NCBI RefSeq assembly: GCF_048128805.1
Contig: NC_136005.1
Span: 17,820,260 to 17,884,259 of the forward strand
DNA length: 64,000 nucleotides
Source of the DNA: Centroberyx gerrardi
Taxonomy: Eukaryota; Chordata; Actinopteri; Beryciformes; Berycidae
Reading direction: 5' to 3'
The notes beneath the pieces are model-generated. The model was not told where the DNA came from, ran no database searches, and saw nothing but the letters and a program-made list of their open reading frames with translations. The position numbers were made by a program, and so were the translations under genes. Shown here piece after piece: positions 11,182 through 23,850 of the stretch (position 1 is its first letter; every line of letters begins with the position of its first letter).

Positions 11182-14100
11182 CTATTTGGTAGTGTTCTGT
11201 AGAAGTTTTTGGTTCAGTGCAATGACCAGTGGGCAGAATGGGACCGGCCCCACAAAGTCTCCTGCGATGATGTTGAGGCTGTTGTAGTCCGCCCCGGGTT
11301 TCTGGTTCTCCAGCCATTCCTGCAGACTCTCCCAGTTGCTCAGGGTCAGCGTCCGCAGAGACTGCTTCGGGTGCACGGCGATGTGACGCCTATCAGCTGT
11401 CAGGTTTAGACCAGCGACAAAAAACCCCTCTGGACAAAATGACGTAGATTAGTAAATAGTATGTTCCTGAAAACATGCTGGTATCTTTGCTGTTAAAAAT
11501 GTAATAAGAGGTCAGGTCAGAACGGTACAGTTACTCCTGATCTCTCTTTACAGGCTGAAAACTCATCTCTTCAAGATGTATCTCATGTCACCCTCTCTTC
11601 ACTGAATCATCTCCTTCAATCATCACCTCTACTATCACTATCTCACTCCTTTACTCATATTTCTTTCTTTCCTAGCACTTCTCTCTTATGTGATCATCCT
11701 ACAGTCAAAGGAATATTGTCAGCACACTATTATATGTCTCTGACCTTTGCAACCCTACTAGTGGTTGCTTGTAAATCAGGTGATCTAGGAATTTAAGCTT
11801 ATTCTCCTCTTGCCATTCGTTGTAAGAAAGTCCGGCTAAGAGTGTATAAAAGACATCTGGGCCAAGCTGTAACTGAAACTCACCTGGACGCCCCATGCCT
11901 TTTTGCCAGTCTAGGTAACTGATCACTCCCTGTGCTGTGGGCTGGTTGGCCCACCAGTACGGGATGGCAGGCCACAGCTCCTCATGTCTGGCTGCAGCTT
12001 GGTCTTCGTAGGACAGCAGGACCTGGTGACCAGATGCCCACAGACTCCGCAAGGTCAGGGCTGATTCCTGTGTGGGGCAGGTGGTGTTTTGTAAGGCCTA
12101 TTATAGGGTGTATAGGGTTTATAGGGTGTAAATCTGGAAGCAGAGGAGACAGAGTTTGCCGTAACAGCTGTGCAAGGACAAAACTAACCTGTCGGGGGCA
12201 GAGTTTTGAACCGAATAGCTTCTTCAGGGACAGAATGAATGATTCATGGAGTTTGTCGCTCAGCCCCTCAAAATGGCTGCAAGCTAGGATAACAATCTCC
12301 TTTGGGTGAGATTCCAGCCATACGGCAACAGACATCAGTGTTTCCTGTGAAGGAGAGGCATTTTCCACATTCGTTTAACATTGGTACATGTACGATTTAT
12401 GTAAATTAAGCCCAAATTGAAGCATGTTATTAAAATCACCAATGCAGAACGTTTTACTCACCAAAACTGTTAAATGTGTGTATATTACATGTGTAAAATA
12501 CAGGTAGTTGGATGAGTCACAAGGTTTGTGTGCAACACGGAGATCGAAGAACCGAATTCCCATCGAAAGTTGCTCCAAAATACTTTTATCCTGAAAGGAG
12601 AGGAGGAGCGATTCAAAATATATCGCAGCACTTATGAAAAAACAACCATAGTAATCATATAATGAATTTCATAAAGATACTATACAAATGTCACAGTAAA
12701 ACAAGGTATATGAATATTACAGGTATATTATAGTGATAGCATAGAAGAAAAAAAATACTGTAATGTAATGTAAATTCAGCATAGAGTACCTCCTTTAGGA
12801 ACATTATAGTGATTTTTTGTTAGGGAACTTGTTAGATAAACCATGTTCACACAGCACATGTCTGGGAATATCTGGCACACTTCATAACAATGTGGCAATG
12901 TCTTTAAAGTAATAATCTGTGACATTTTCATATTGATACATTTTTGTTTTGCTACACTCTTTTGCTGATTAATACCAAACCATAGTGAGTCAACCTATAC
13001 CCAGTTTATGAAAGCGTTTACATTTGCTGTTCTAAACACCCGGTGTCGGGTAGGACTTTCCCGGGAAAAATCTTCTACTGCGCAGGAAGTGATGCGTTTA
13101 CGGAAGCAGCAACAGCAGTGTTATGACCTTGTGTGTGTGTGTATTGGTATACTGTGTTGTACTGTCTCTATCTCTTTCTTGTATGGAGAGTGTGTGTGTG
13201 TGTGTGTGTCTCTATCACTCTTGTATGGAGAGTGTGTGTCTCTATCTCTTTCTTGTATGGAGTGTGGGTGTGTCTCTATCACTCTTGTATGGAGTGGGTG
13301 TGTCTCTATCACTCTTGTATGGAGAGTGTGTGTCTCTATCACTCTTGTATGGAGTGTGGGTGTGTCTCTATCTCTTTTGTCTGGAGTGGGTGTGTCTAAT
13401 GAGTTGCAGGTGGTGTGTTGCTGATTGGTCCGGTTCAGGCTGCTGAATATTGCTTTAATGTAGTGTTCCTTTGTTGCAGCACGCTTTTTATTTGCCGTGT
13501 GCATTTAGTTCATGTAGTGCTGATTGCCTGTCTCGGCCACCGTACTTTTAGGATAATGCTAATCACCAAAGAGTAGTAACATAGCCTACTGCTAAAGTGT
13601 TAGCATGGTCCTTTAAGCTAACTTTAAAGATGTAATATCAGCATACCCTCTCTAAACAGGGCAGCAAAGTTGGTTATTTGCGCCGTTAGCAAGTAAGTAA
13701 GTTCTGTAACACTTATAATCACAATAAGTTTCTTATTAACATGCATATTAGTAGTGTATTGGTTCATTATTAGTCATTACAAACCACTTATTAGCACCTT
13801 ATTCTGCACTATTGTACTCTACAAGTATACCTGATAAACTATGAGTTTTCCCACAATAGCATCCTAATTATTGCTCATAGCAGTCAGTAAGGAAGATGTT
13901 GCACATGAATTGGGTTTTAGTGTGCTTTGCTCAGTATGGGGCTTAGGCTATAAGGTGCTAGTATTATATTATTGAGAGAAATTATTAAACTATTGAGGGA
14001 AACCCCATATTTAATAGTTAATATGTGAAACCGCAAGTTCATTAGGTAAGTCCATGAACAACCTCAGAATATTTCTCTGAGGAGTGCAGTGCAAAAACAT

Positions 14101-15117
14101 CACAGCATTGACCGCTTATCACCAAAGATGTCGCCAAAATCAAAAAACAAGAACTTGGAGGATTATCACTACACTAACATAGCTGAGGTAGCTTCACAGT
14201 AAAGGACACCTGCACATTGTCAGGACCCTGTAAGTTGTATGTAGTACTTTTCCCATGTGTCATACCTGTGTAGTAGCCCATTTAAAAATTGCAGGTCTCG
14301 TGAGGCAGTAGAAAAGTCCATCCAGGAGCCTGAAAGTGTCCGACTCGGACCTGACCAAGGGGGAGTTTATGTCCAGACAGTAGCTCATGGCATCATGGCT
14401 CCCTAGTGTGAATAGGTTCAATTAGAGTCCTTTAGATTCAGGTCATGAAGTTAATAGCAATGTTTTGATATTGGTCATAACTAGGTTTTCTGTTTTGTTT
14501 TTAACCAGAGGTTCAGACAATCATACCTACCCTAAAACTCACTAACTACGGTATTCCTATAACACTGAATGCACAAAATATCATCTTCCTGATATTGAGT
14601 TGCAGCAACTTTTGCACAATCCACAGCTCAGTTGTCTAATCCTTCTCCAACTCGTCTGTCTGTTTCTCTTTATCTACATCTCCTCCTTTGCAATTGGTAT
14701 AGATGTAATAAGGGAAATCAATAAGGGATAATAACTTTTGCCTGGATAGGGGCAGGCCTATATAGTCCCTAATATTTTGTACATTCAGTGTGTTCCTATA
14801 GGGATTTAGAGTGTGACTGTGGTATTCAGTAGTGAGTTTATAGTGATTTTAGTCGTACTTAAAATTGTATTTTTTATATATATATATTCCCTGTGCTATC
14901 ACTATAATATCCCTGTAATATTCCTGTGCTGTTATATTTGTACAGTATCATTCTAAGACGTATTAAAGGATCAGTTCTATACGGCTAAACTGTAAAAAGA
15001 CAGAAAAAGTCTTCACTTCAAATTACCAGGTATGGCGAGATTTGTGATGGGAATGTCCCACAGCTCCTCGGGTAAATTTGACATCCATTCTTCGTAATTT
15101 TGGCTCCTATAATCCAT
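11182..15117 (-). CDS. plcxd1: plcxd1 copy A, PI-PLC X-domain protein 1
   Basis: Six exons in transcript order: 15027-15117, 14266-14402, 12462-12590, 12189-12344, 11884-12067 and 11182-11429, making 314 residues (human PLCXD1 323). The single X domain fills the protein. The first catalytic His is in GSHDAMSYC (His33, Asp34) and the second is His110 in the FTHVIYT segment, after FFDLRVAH. Further family marks are HPKEIVILACSHFEGL, the PYWWAN segment, GRPEGFFVAGLNLT and NIIAGDF near the end. Members lack the Y, C2 and EF-hand parts of larger PLCs. They are thought to cleave phosphoinositides, though the physiological role is poorly known. The start MDYRSQNYEEWMSNLP aligns in place with the human N-terminal region. 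The tail-to-tail position with gtpbp6 supports orthology to human PLCXD1. A paralogue follows upstream. Confidence 0.93.
11510..11700. repeat. Possible LINE ORF2 3' relic in plcxd1 copy A intron 5
   Basis: On the + strand the words AGGCTGAAAACTCATCTCTT read LKTHLF, followed by a short hydrophobic run. The C-terminal end of reverse-transcriptase ORFs of CR1/L2/Rex-type fish LINEs has a similar LKTHLF phrase. About 180 bases only. Low certainty. Confidence 0.3.
12591..14265. other. Large intron 2 of plcxd1 copy A
   Basis: It holds the minisatellite at 13128-13405. Near 13700-13810 is a TTATTAG/CATTA-rich stretch that resembles old fish MITEs. I see no exon. Confidence 0.5.
13128..13405. repeat. 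Minisatellite, unit of about 28-31 bases
   Basis: Variants of TCTCTATCACTCTTGTATGG followed by AGTGTGTGTG or AGTGGGTGTG are repeated about eight times head to tail. Some copies have TCTTTC or TCTTTTGTC in place of CACTC. The overlapping reading frames of repeated Ser-Leu-Tyr-Gly-Val character are by-products of this array. Confidence 0.9.
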
Positions 15118-17431
15118 GTCGGACGGTCCCGTTCACAGACCAGCCGGAGTCACTCTCAGACCAAGCTGGACCCACAGACCGGACCCAAGCAGTCTGTTCA
15201 GGTTAGACATCATATGATCGATAGACTACTTATCAGTTCCTCTGTCTAATTCCCTTTAATCATCGTCTTCAAAGCGGGGGGGAGACGACAAGACTTTGAA
15301 TTTCCTGGTTCATCTTGCCAAGCGAGAATACACTGTCAGAAGAAAAGGGTTCACCGTCCAAAAAGAGGTAACGTTACAGCACTAACCAACAATCAAATTG
15401 TTTACCTTTTTCTGACATTGTAACTCTAAAACACTCGGCTAAAAAACGATGGCTTTTACGTTATGCTCTGAGCTAACTGTATAGGCCCACATCTGTCTGA
15501 GTAAGAGCATTTCAATGGCTATTTTCCTATTTTAAGCCAGTGACAAAAGGTACAATGGTGTAACGTTACCTTTTTCTGACAGTGTAACGTAGCTACGTTA
15601 GCTAACTGAAACACGGGCTGTTTGCGGTTTTTACGTTACATTTAGCATCTGGCCTAGCTAGCAGCGGCGTTTTCATGAACTATTTGCCTGTTTTTCACCA
15701 TACAGGCTACTTTGGTAGTTTTGACAAAACACGTAGGCTACAGTCCCAGTGACAAGAATGTACCATGGTATCTTTTTTTCTGACAGTGTAGCCTACTTAC
15801 TGAACTGACCCCAGAACAGGTTCCTCTTTCTACCACAGCCTAGAAGTCTCTTTTGTGGCAGTGTAGAACTGTAACCTAGACCAGTTTGTAGCCTACTTCA
15901 TGAATGACTGGTTCCCATATGGCTACAATGAATTATCCCTTACAGACAGTTTAAAAACCTCTCTGCAAATCATTTTTTCTAATAGTTAAGTATATGACAC
16001 TCAGGTGTTACTGCTTATAGTCTTTTCTTAAGAAAAACACACTGTTTTTGAAAATGATCATATCAGAATCTGTTTCTCTCAATTTAGGAATTCACATACA
16101 GTACTTAAATGGTCTAAAGAGTCCAATCAAAACCTTTGAAGTGATATCATCATGATATGGAGCAGCTCCATTGACAAGTAATGGAAAACTGACTTGGTGT
16201 GTTTTGATGTATAGTACAATATTTTACAGTAGAGTCTATAGCCAGAGTTTGTCTTCTCTAATTCAACACTCACACTTATTTACTGTTCAGATCTAGTACA
16301 GTCAGTATCACAAGACCAGGTAATATTTTAACTTTAATATGTGTATTGACCAAAAAGTTATCAAAAGCCAAAATGCACCTTGTGAAACACAATGAGTTCC
16401 TTTAATGAAGAATTTAATTTTACCTAAGTTACTCAGACCCTCCAAACAAACAAACAAACAGAAGACTCTCACTCTATGGCAGTAGACAATGTTAATAAAG
16501 TTACAACCGGTTACAACACATAAAGTACTTTAGTGAGAGGTTGTTGAGTTCATTCTTTGGAAAGACTCCAACACACTTACAGTAAGTAGTTTTTCTCGTT
16601 TTACCTCTTGGAAGCCAATACCATGGCTTTGTTAGGCTTAGTGCTATTGTAGGAAGTGAGAATACCTAACATTGTTTGTACCTCTGGATGGTCAACGAAT
16701 AAAGCAAGAATTGGATTATTTGCTTAAAAATGCTTGTTTATTGGAAAAGCTGATCTCCACAGGCACAGAGGTGCAGCATTATTTGAAATGAAGGCCTACA
16801 CTGTCAAGTCAATTTCAGATGTGAAACAGTCAATGCTGGGTTCATGCGGAGACGTTTTCCATGCACTTTATATACGTTTAGTCTCTTTCTATGTCAGTGT
16901 AACATTCTCTATGGATAAATACATATACATAATGACTGGATATATGTAGGAACTACAATTTAGCTACTTTTTAAACTTTCTAACCACACTTAACATTTGT
17001 AAAGGTTTGTGCCCTACATGACAGTCATATGTGCTCATTTGAACCGTGTAACATTTTTTTGTGCTTGCAAATCTAAAATGCCTAAGTTAAGGTGAGATTA
17101 GTTGTATCATTATTGCTTAGCTCACAGTAACATAATAAAACTGCCCACCTTGCTGACTTGTGAAAACAGATACAGTACATTGCATAAGGAGTGGGATGAA
17201 TGTAAACAAATACAAAAAATAGGTGCAGGTCAAGATACCAAGATTCGTTTTCAAGCAGCTTTAAGACAGAAATTTCACTGTCTCAAATAAGTGCATTTAT
17301 ATCTTAAATTATTTCAAGTCACTTGAGTATTTTTCTCTCCCTCTCGACAAAACAAGCACACGTGTATTTCATGCTGTAATTCACATTTTCAGTAGAATAA
17401 TGCATATTAGTAAAGGTTTCTATTGCAAAAC
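15118..17431. other. Intergenic region between the two plcxd1 copies
   Basis: The promoter of copy A should lie just above 15117, where the sequence is richer in GC and has several GTAACGTTA-like words. The 3' UTR of copy B should lie just below 17432. No other gene or named repeat is recognised. Confidence 0.5.
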
Positions 17432-19446
17432 TCATGAGGACCATTTCAATAATTTCTCATTCAGTGCAACAACAGTTGGTACAAACTGGCTCTCTGTGAT
17501 AAAGTCCCCAGCAATTATATTGAGAGAGCCAACCTTGGAGCCGGGTGTCTGCTCCTTCACCCAGCTCAGCAGGGTCGGATATGTGGACATCACCAAGTCC
17601 TTCAGGGACTCGGTTGGATGTGAGCAGATGTACTTTAGGTCCTCCGTCAGATTAATTCCCGTAACGAATAAACCTACTGCAAAACAGAATACACACATGA
17701 ATAAATAAATCAATTTACAATCCTCAAAATAAATCAGGTTTGTTCTTCACCAGTGTGCATGTGAAGTATTGAACTCAGCAGTAAATTACCTGGTCGGCCA
17801 TGTTGTTTTCTGTGTTCAAACTCCTCAATAAGAGCCTCTGCTTTGCATTTGTTAGCCCACCAGTAAGGAATATGTGGCCACAGGTCGCTGTGACAGTTGG
17901 CAATATTGTGTTCATAGGACACAATCACCTGGTAGCCCAAAGCCCACAGGTTTCGAAGAGTTACTAATTCCTGAAAGCAACAGAATAATGGGAAACAACA
18001 TTTAGTTTTGTTATCTGTCAGTTATCTTAGTGCCTGTCAAGTGCTCATACAACACAGAATCAGTACCGGTTTGGGACAAAGCTTTGAGGCGAACACATTC
18101 CTTATGGTGGTGAGGAGCAGCATGTGGAGCTCCTGGCTCAGGCCCAGGAAGTGGCTGAAGGAGAGGATGACCACCTCTCTGGGATGAGCGTCCAGCCACT
18201 GTCTTATCTCCTGCAGGACAGTCTGTCAGGAAAACACATTTCAGTCAGCACAGTCTGCTTCTAGAACAGGACTCAATCTTTTAGTATATTAACAGGACCT
18301 TTTTGTCATTGAATAGCTGCTTGAACAACTTGAGATAATGCGATTAGGAGCATTCACATCCAGAACGATAACTATAAAGATAACATCCAAAATAATGACC
18401 ATAACCATATTTTTGGCGCGATCTCAGAGACAGCGATAAAACATTTTCAACCAATCAAACTAAAGTTGTAAGAAAGAAGGGGGCGAGAGAATTCAGTTGC
18501 TCGCTGCAGTGATGCTTCGTTTGCTGAGGAACTTATCACAGATATCGTTGTAGTGTGAATGCTTGAGAAACATTGTATCGTTATAGTTTACAGTTATCTT
18601 TACATAGTTATCCTTCTAAATGATTTCGGTGTAGCAACATGTTGTGGACATTTTTGTCTAAAAGTTATTACTGTACCTCCACGGTGAGTGTGGTGTAAAC
18701 ACCGTGGTAGAAGTACAGATCGGTAGAGCTGTCGTTGGGTCTGTGTGCAATCCTCAGGTCACAGTATCTGACCCCACAGTCCAGCTGCTGCTTTATCGTA
18801 GACTCCTGCAGGACAGAGGATTCGCAACTTATAAAGAACGTGTTATTAACAGTGGTAAATACTGGCTGATATGGCAGTTTCTCTCATACGTTACCTGGGT
18901 TACTGCCCACTTGTAAACAAATGGACGGATCAGGGGCTTCATGTATTTGTCCAACTTTTGAAGCATATCAGGCTGAGTAAGGTCTACAGGGGATCTGTCA
19001 TTCATATCCAGACAGTAGGTTATTGCATTGTGGCTTCCTGATTAGGAAAAAATACATACATATTTTCATCATTAGACGTAATTATTTTATTACACTAAAG
19101 AGGAGTTAGTGTAATAGTAGCTAGAATAGTTGTATAAACAATTTGTAGAGGGCTTAAGCTATCAAATTGTTTGGAGTGGGCTCTGTGCCCAGATGGACCA
19201 CAGAGGCTGTTTACATGAGTCAGAAAAATCCCTGTGTGACATAATGTCACCTAATATTTGTTGGCACAAACTTGACCAAGCAACACACAGGAATATGTTT
19301 GCTGAAGTGTTGAGTTGCCTACCCGGGATGGCCAGGTTGCACAGGGGAATGTCCCACAATGCACAGGGCAGATGAGCCATCCAGCTGTCCATGGGCAGCT
19401 CTGTCAGGCTCAGCTCACTCACCTCGGACACCACGGCTGAGGACAT
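17432..19446 (-). CDS. plcxd1-like copy B, PI-PLC X-domain protein
   Basis: Six coding exons in transcript order: 19323-19446, 18895-19037, 18677-18805, 18067-18222, 17790-17970 and 17432-17676, making 325 residues. Two internal exons have exactly the lengths of copy A (129 and 156 bases). In the 43-residue third exon I count 23 identical residues, so this is an old tandem duplicate. Family marks are YCDLRIAHRP, His123 in FYHGVYTT, HPREVVILSFSHFLGL, HIPYWWAN, GRPVGLFVTGINLT and NIIAGDF. The first catalytic block reads GSHNAITYC: His44 is kept, but the next residue is Asn45 instead of Asp. I chose the ATG at 19446 over one at 19470 because an acceptor (CTCTGCAG) lies between them and a 5' UTR exon with a donor is visible at 19728. 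Whether it is still an active hydrolase is open. Confidence 0.9.
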
Positions 19447-19728
19447 GGCTAGCTCAAGTCTGCAGAGCATAAGTGAATTAGATAAAAGGGCAGTGAAAGT
19501 GACAATTACACTCCAGTATGTCTCATTCTGAGGCTCTATCCCGGCACAGCCATTGTGTCACATCGGGATATTATTTTAGGTATAACAGACCCAATAGGGT
19601 TTGATTCCAGGACTAAGTATTAGGACAAGCATCATATCTCATGCTGTACAGTAAAGTGTCATATACACACACACACACACACGGCGTCTGACAATGTGAG
19701 CTGTATTCCGGTTTATCGCACACTTACA
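19447..19728 (-). other. 5' UTR intron of plcxd1-like copy B
   Basis: On the - strand a donor GTAAGTG begins at 19727, so a non-coding exon ends at 19728. The acceptor CTCTGCAG ends at 19460, and the coding exon then starts with 13 untranslated bases before the ATG. Upstream extent of the first exon is unknown. Confidence 0.55.
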
Positions 19729-22700
19729 CGATGGAGCACGCAGCGGCTGCTTCCTCAGCAAAGTAGGAAATCGGATGGCTAAAACTAGAAGGGTGTGCCA
19801 GAAAAACTGGTCCATCCCGAACCACCAGAAAATGTCATGGCTGTATAAAAAATGTATGGTTTGATTAGGGCGATAAAGTGTGTCCTTGTTTCCAGCAGCT
19901 TCCTACAGCCTGCGGAGTCTTGTAGTGTTACCTCTACACCTGCAGAGCCCGGGATGAAGCGAGCTAGGCGCATCGCAATCCAACAATTAAACTAAAACAA
20001 CAACAGAAATCGTCCAAACGGTGACTTGAATACATTTCCACATACAGTACGCCGGTCGCTCGCTCCATTGAGACGCATCACCATTGAAAGAGTCCCACAG
20101 TGAGTGAGTGTTTCCCCCCCGCGGTGCAGGATGAGCAGGGAGGGCGGCGACTGGCCTGCTGACTGTGATCAGCAGATGCACGAGAGGCTTTCTTCTTAAA
20201 GAGACCAATCAATTGTTTCTACTCACATTAGACACCCACTGCAAAAAAAAAAAAAAAAAAAAAGTCTGCTATTTTTACATGACCTGGGCTTATAGTGCCA
20301 ATGAAATCCGCGAAGTATCTTTTAAAAAATATTCTTTTAATATGTCCAGGTAACCAGATAATGGCAGGTTGATGTAGGTTAAGTGTGTTTTCTTTGTTGT
20401 CATAATGAAAATGAACCTATAGCTGATTTGTTCTATATGAATGTACTGTATTTGCACAACTTTTTTGGATGGATCTTGAACATTTCTCTTTTAGATACAC
20501 ATAGCCTATGTAAGGGTTAATTTTCATAGTAAAGACATTTTACTTATATTTGAACCAAATAAGAATATTTTTTGAATAATACATAAATGCAAATGAAAAA
20601 AACCCAAACGTTTTACTCAAAATAGAATTTGAGTATTACCTTAAAATGCTACATCATATGAAACAGTAGAGCAGGAAAAACCCTTAATGTTTGTGAAGCC
20701 TTATGTTTTTTTCTATTTAAATACACTTAACCCCTGTGTATATAGTTATTGTGTCTTTTGTTTTACCCCTTATACAATGTATCTTTGTACATTTGTATTA
20801 TTGTATGGTGTTCATACAGTAATTGATTTACACCCTTAAACTGTAAGCCTACAGTTTCTACAGTTCATATCTAATATGAACTGAGAGACTAGCTTTATAT
20901 AACTTACATCAGCTTGATCCTACCTACTGATGTGTAATTAGGCCATAAAATGTATGTCCGACCAAAAATGTGGGTTAAATATTCTGCATATAAAAAGGTG
21001 GGCAAACTGAGTTCAGGTGGGATTGCCTTCTACTGTATCACTAGTTAGTGAATTTTGTGAATGGCTGACAAAGTGATGTTAAGTGTTCAAGTATTATACA
21101 TGAGATTCTTGAACATTTCAGGTATTGGAGGTTGACTTTTGCACAAAAATGTGCTTCCTGGGAGGAAATTGATTTAGTCGTCTGCTTGCTTGAGAGAACA
21201 GATCATTTGGTCAGTCAGGCCTTTCTCGGGCGCCTCCAGGCAGGTCAATAAACCCTGAGACAGCACTAGGCAGTAATGAAGTGAACTAGATAAGCTGTTA
21301 TCCATAGGCCAAGTTCCATAGGCCAAATTGAGAGATTAAGTCCTCCTCTGCTTGGCCTAGGATCAAATCCTGCCAGAACTTCCCCTTCTCTGCTTTCCCA
21401 CTGTCTATATATACGTAAAATACTAAAGATGAGGACTTGCCCACTCCTTTAAAACAAGCCTCTCCTGTGGTTTTAGTCGTTACAGTGTGGCAATGCTGCC
21501 ATCTAGCTTTCCATTTGTTAAATTGAGCTTTCTGGCAGAGTTGCATACCCATAACTCCCATTATAGACAATAACTGATTAACTGGTTAATATTCGTAAGC
21601 AACTGCATGCATGCACTATTTTTGGAGTTAAATATTGTTAGGTCACCTGTAATATTGCCTATCATCTAAACAAAGAACAGAATGCAATACTGAATTTTCA
21701 AAATTTATTTAAAAATGTACTTTCCAAAGGAAAAACATAACATAGCGTGAAAATACATAGGTCCTTACTGTTTTATTGTAAAATGTGTTCCTAAATGTGT
21801 TACTCTAAAATTATGCACCTCTTTTGCAATTTACAATCCACTTACAGTGTTTGTCTTGGCCGCTGGCAGAATTATACAACAAAATAAAAAGGTAATTTTG
21901 GAGGTTCACTGCACAAAAATGAATTCAGACAGTATTCATTCATGCTGCACAGAGGGAATGTATCACACAGGTGAGTGCAATAAATACTCTACTTAATGCT
22001 TTCTTTCAGATCAGGCCTTATAGTGACCAGTACATACTGTAGATAGTAAAGGGGAGGTCACACTCTAACAACAAACCCTAAACAGCAGTCAAGCTCAACT
22101 ACACTACGTATAGTAGGGTGTATTTGTAAATTGATTGGATTCATGTACATCAGCAGTGAAAGCAACATTTCACTTTGGCATAACATTTGTAGTTTTTGGC
22201 ACAAGTTTGCCTTTGTCGGTACATCAGATCAGAAACCAATACTGGCTGGACCAGATATCTATCTCTAGTGATGTCACTCGCTTTTGTTTGCTTCCGCTGG
22301 CCTGAAAATCACATTTTTGTTGGTATGTGTGACAAGTGAGGCAACAAAGATTACATTTCTTGTATATTCTGTTACCTTGTTTCAAAAAGCAATCTGGCCT
22401 GGCCTGATTTTGGGCGGCTGTTCAGGGAGTCCTGTCAAGCTGCGCACTGGAAAATGTTGTAGCAAAGTGAAACACCACTTTAAAACTTTCACTCAAGGTC
22501 TCTTGTGGCATCGCTGGCACTGGCAGCAGTAGACAGACACTGAGGATCACTAGACACAACTCTTAGTAGACATTAGACCTCATTAATTACATATAAGTGA
22601 ATACCAGTTCTGCCAGGTTATTTCATTATCAAGTCAGGTACACAACTAACGGCAACGATTACAGTATGCATTTAAATATGTTCAAAAGAGCAGTTTAAAT

Positions 22701-23850
22701 TCACACCATCTGCCCATAGATTGCGAGTCTGTAATAATGAAGACCTATCATCTGCTGATCTGAGACCAGTTTCTCTTCTAAGTCACAGTGTTGTTCACAG
22801 AGGTCATATGACTGCCAGAGATCCTAGATCAGTATTCATAGTCTTAGCTTTACGCATCCAGTTTCAGGTTTAATTACGTCACTGGAGGATACATCAGGGA
22901 ATGTAGTTATGCTTTCTAACAGCTACACATTTCTTTCCATTATGAAACAAGAACTTGAATGCATTAAGTTATTCTCTTGTCTGAGCAAGAGATGACATAA
23001 CCTGGACAACTGAAGGTACTAATACGGTGAAATTGCATTCCTACACATAAAAAGGCATTTGTTTTTAAAAATGACATATTTGACAAATAGTAGACCTGTG
23101 AAAGGAAGAAATCTGACTAAGAGGTCACCAATAGTCAGTTTATCACCTCTGGGAAACTGTTGACTGTAACAGACAGTTTGCAAGAAAGGCAGGGGGAGAA
23201 GACGCTAAAATTCACTACAAAACTTCCATCTGGCATGTCACAGTTTTAATTTATGGCCACGCACCGTCATATTGTACAAGGATTAGGATTCTGTCGAGTT
23301 TGATTTAATTTTTCCAAGTATCAATAGTGTTGAACCTTTGTGATTCAGTTACACAAATTATTTACATCCCAATTTGAACATGATCTTAAGACAATATGTA
23401 CAACAATATTAGTCAAAGGCAAGTTCAACCTATGTGTAGGGGGAGGGGGCTCTTTAATACAAAGTTGTGCAGAGTACAAATGTAATGCCAGCCAAAAAAA
23501 ATGACAGGCAAGCACGTTAATCTCAGAAGACCATATAGGTTTGCTCCTCTCAAACCAAGCTGAACAGTGACAACAGAGAGATATATATCTTCATGAATCC
23601 CCTTGGGTGATGTTCTGGGCTACAATGCCCTTCATGCATCTGTTGTCGTACTCCTGGGTCTGCCCCTGTCTACGGCACCGTTAGCTTTGGGGCTCGGTCT
23701 GGTCCCTGAAGGCATGCCCCTCAGACTATCAGCACCTGACAGACAGGGCCAGCAGAGGGAGACGTGTTCAGAGGGATGGCCTGGCACTTAGGACAACTGC
23801 CGGAGGGGTATGAGAGAGCTGTGGCAGTGAGGGAAGCGCAGAAATAGCCG
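19729..23850. other. Intergenic region and jade3 3' UTR
   Basis: The right part is probably the 3' UTR of jade3, since a - strand AATAAA (TTTATT at 21704-21709) lies 2.1 kb beyond its stop. An A20 run lies at 20243-20263. From 20.3 to 21.7 kb the sequence is AT-rich and I recognise no gene or repeat. Short open frames here have no family features. Confidence 0.5.
21704..21709 (-). promoter_or_regulatory. Possible poly(A) signal of jade3
   Basis: AATAAA on the - strand. JADE-family mRNAs have long 3' UTRs, so the 2.1-kb distance is acceptable, but nearer variant signals cannot be excluded. Confidence 0.35.

Noticed and set aside
13008-13504. Overlapping 88-138-codon frames rich in Ser, Leu, Val or Thr, His
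   Set aside because: They are created by the minisatellite unit. Also considered as a CRISPR-like array, but there are no unique spacers and the host is a vertebrate.
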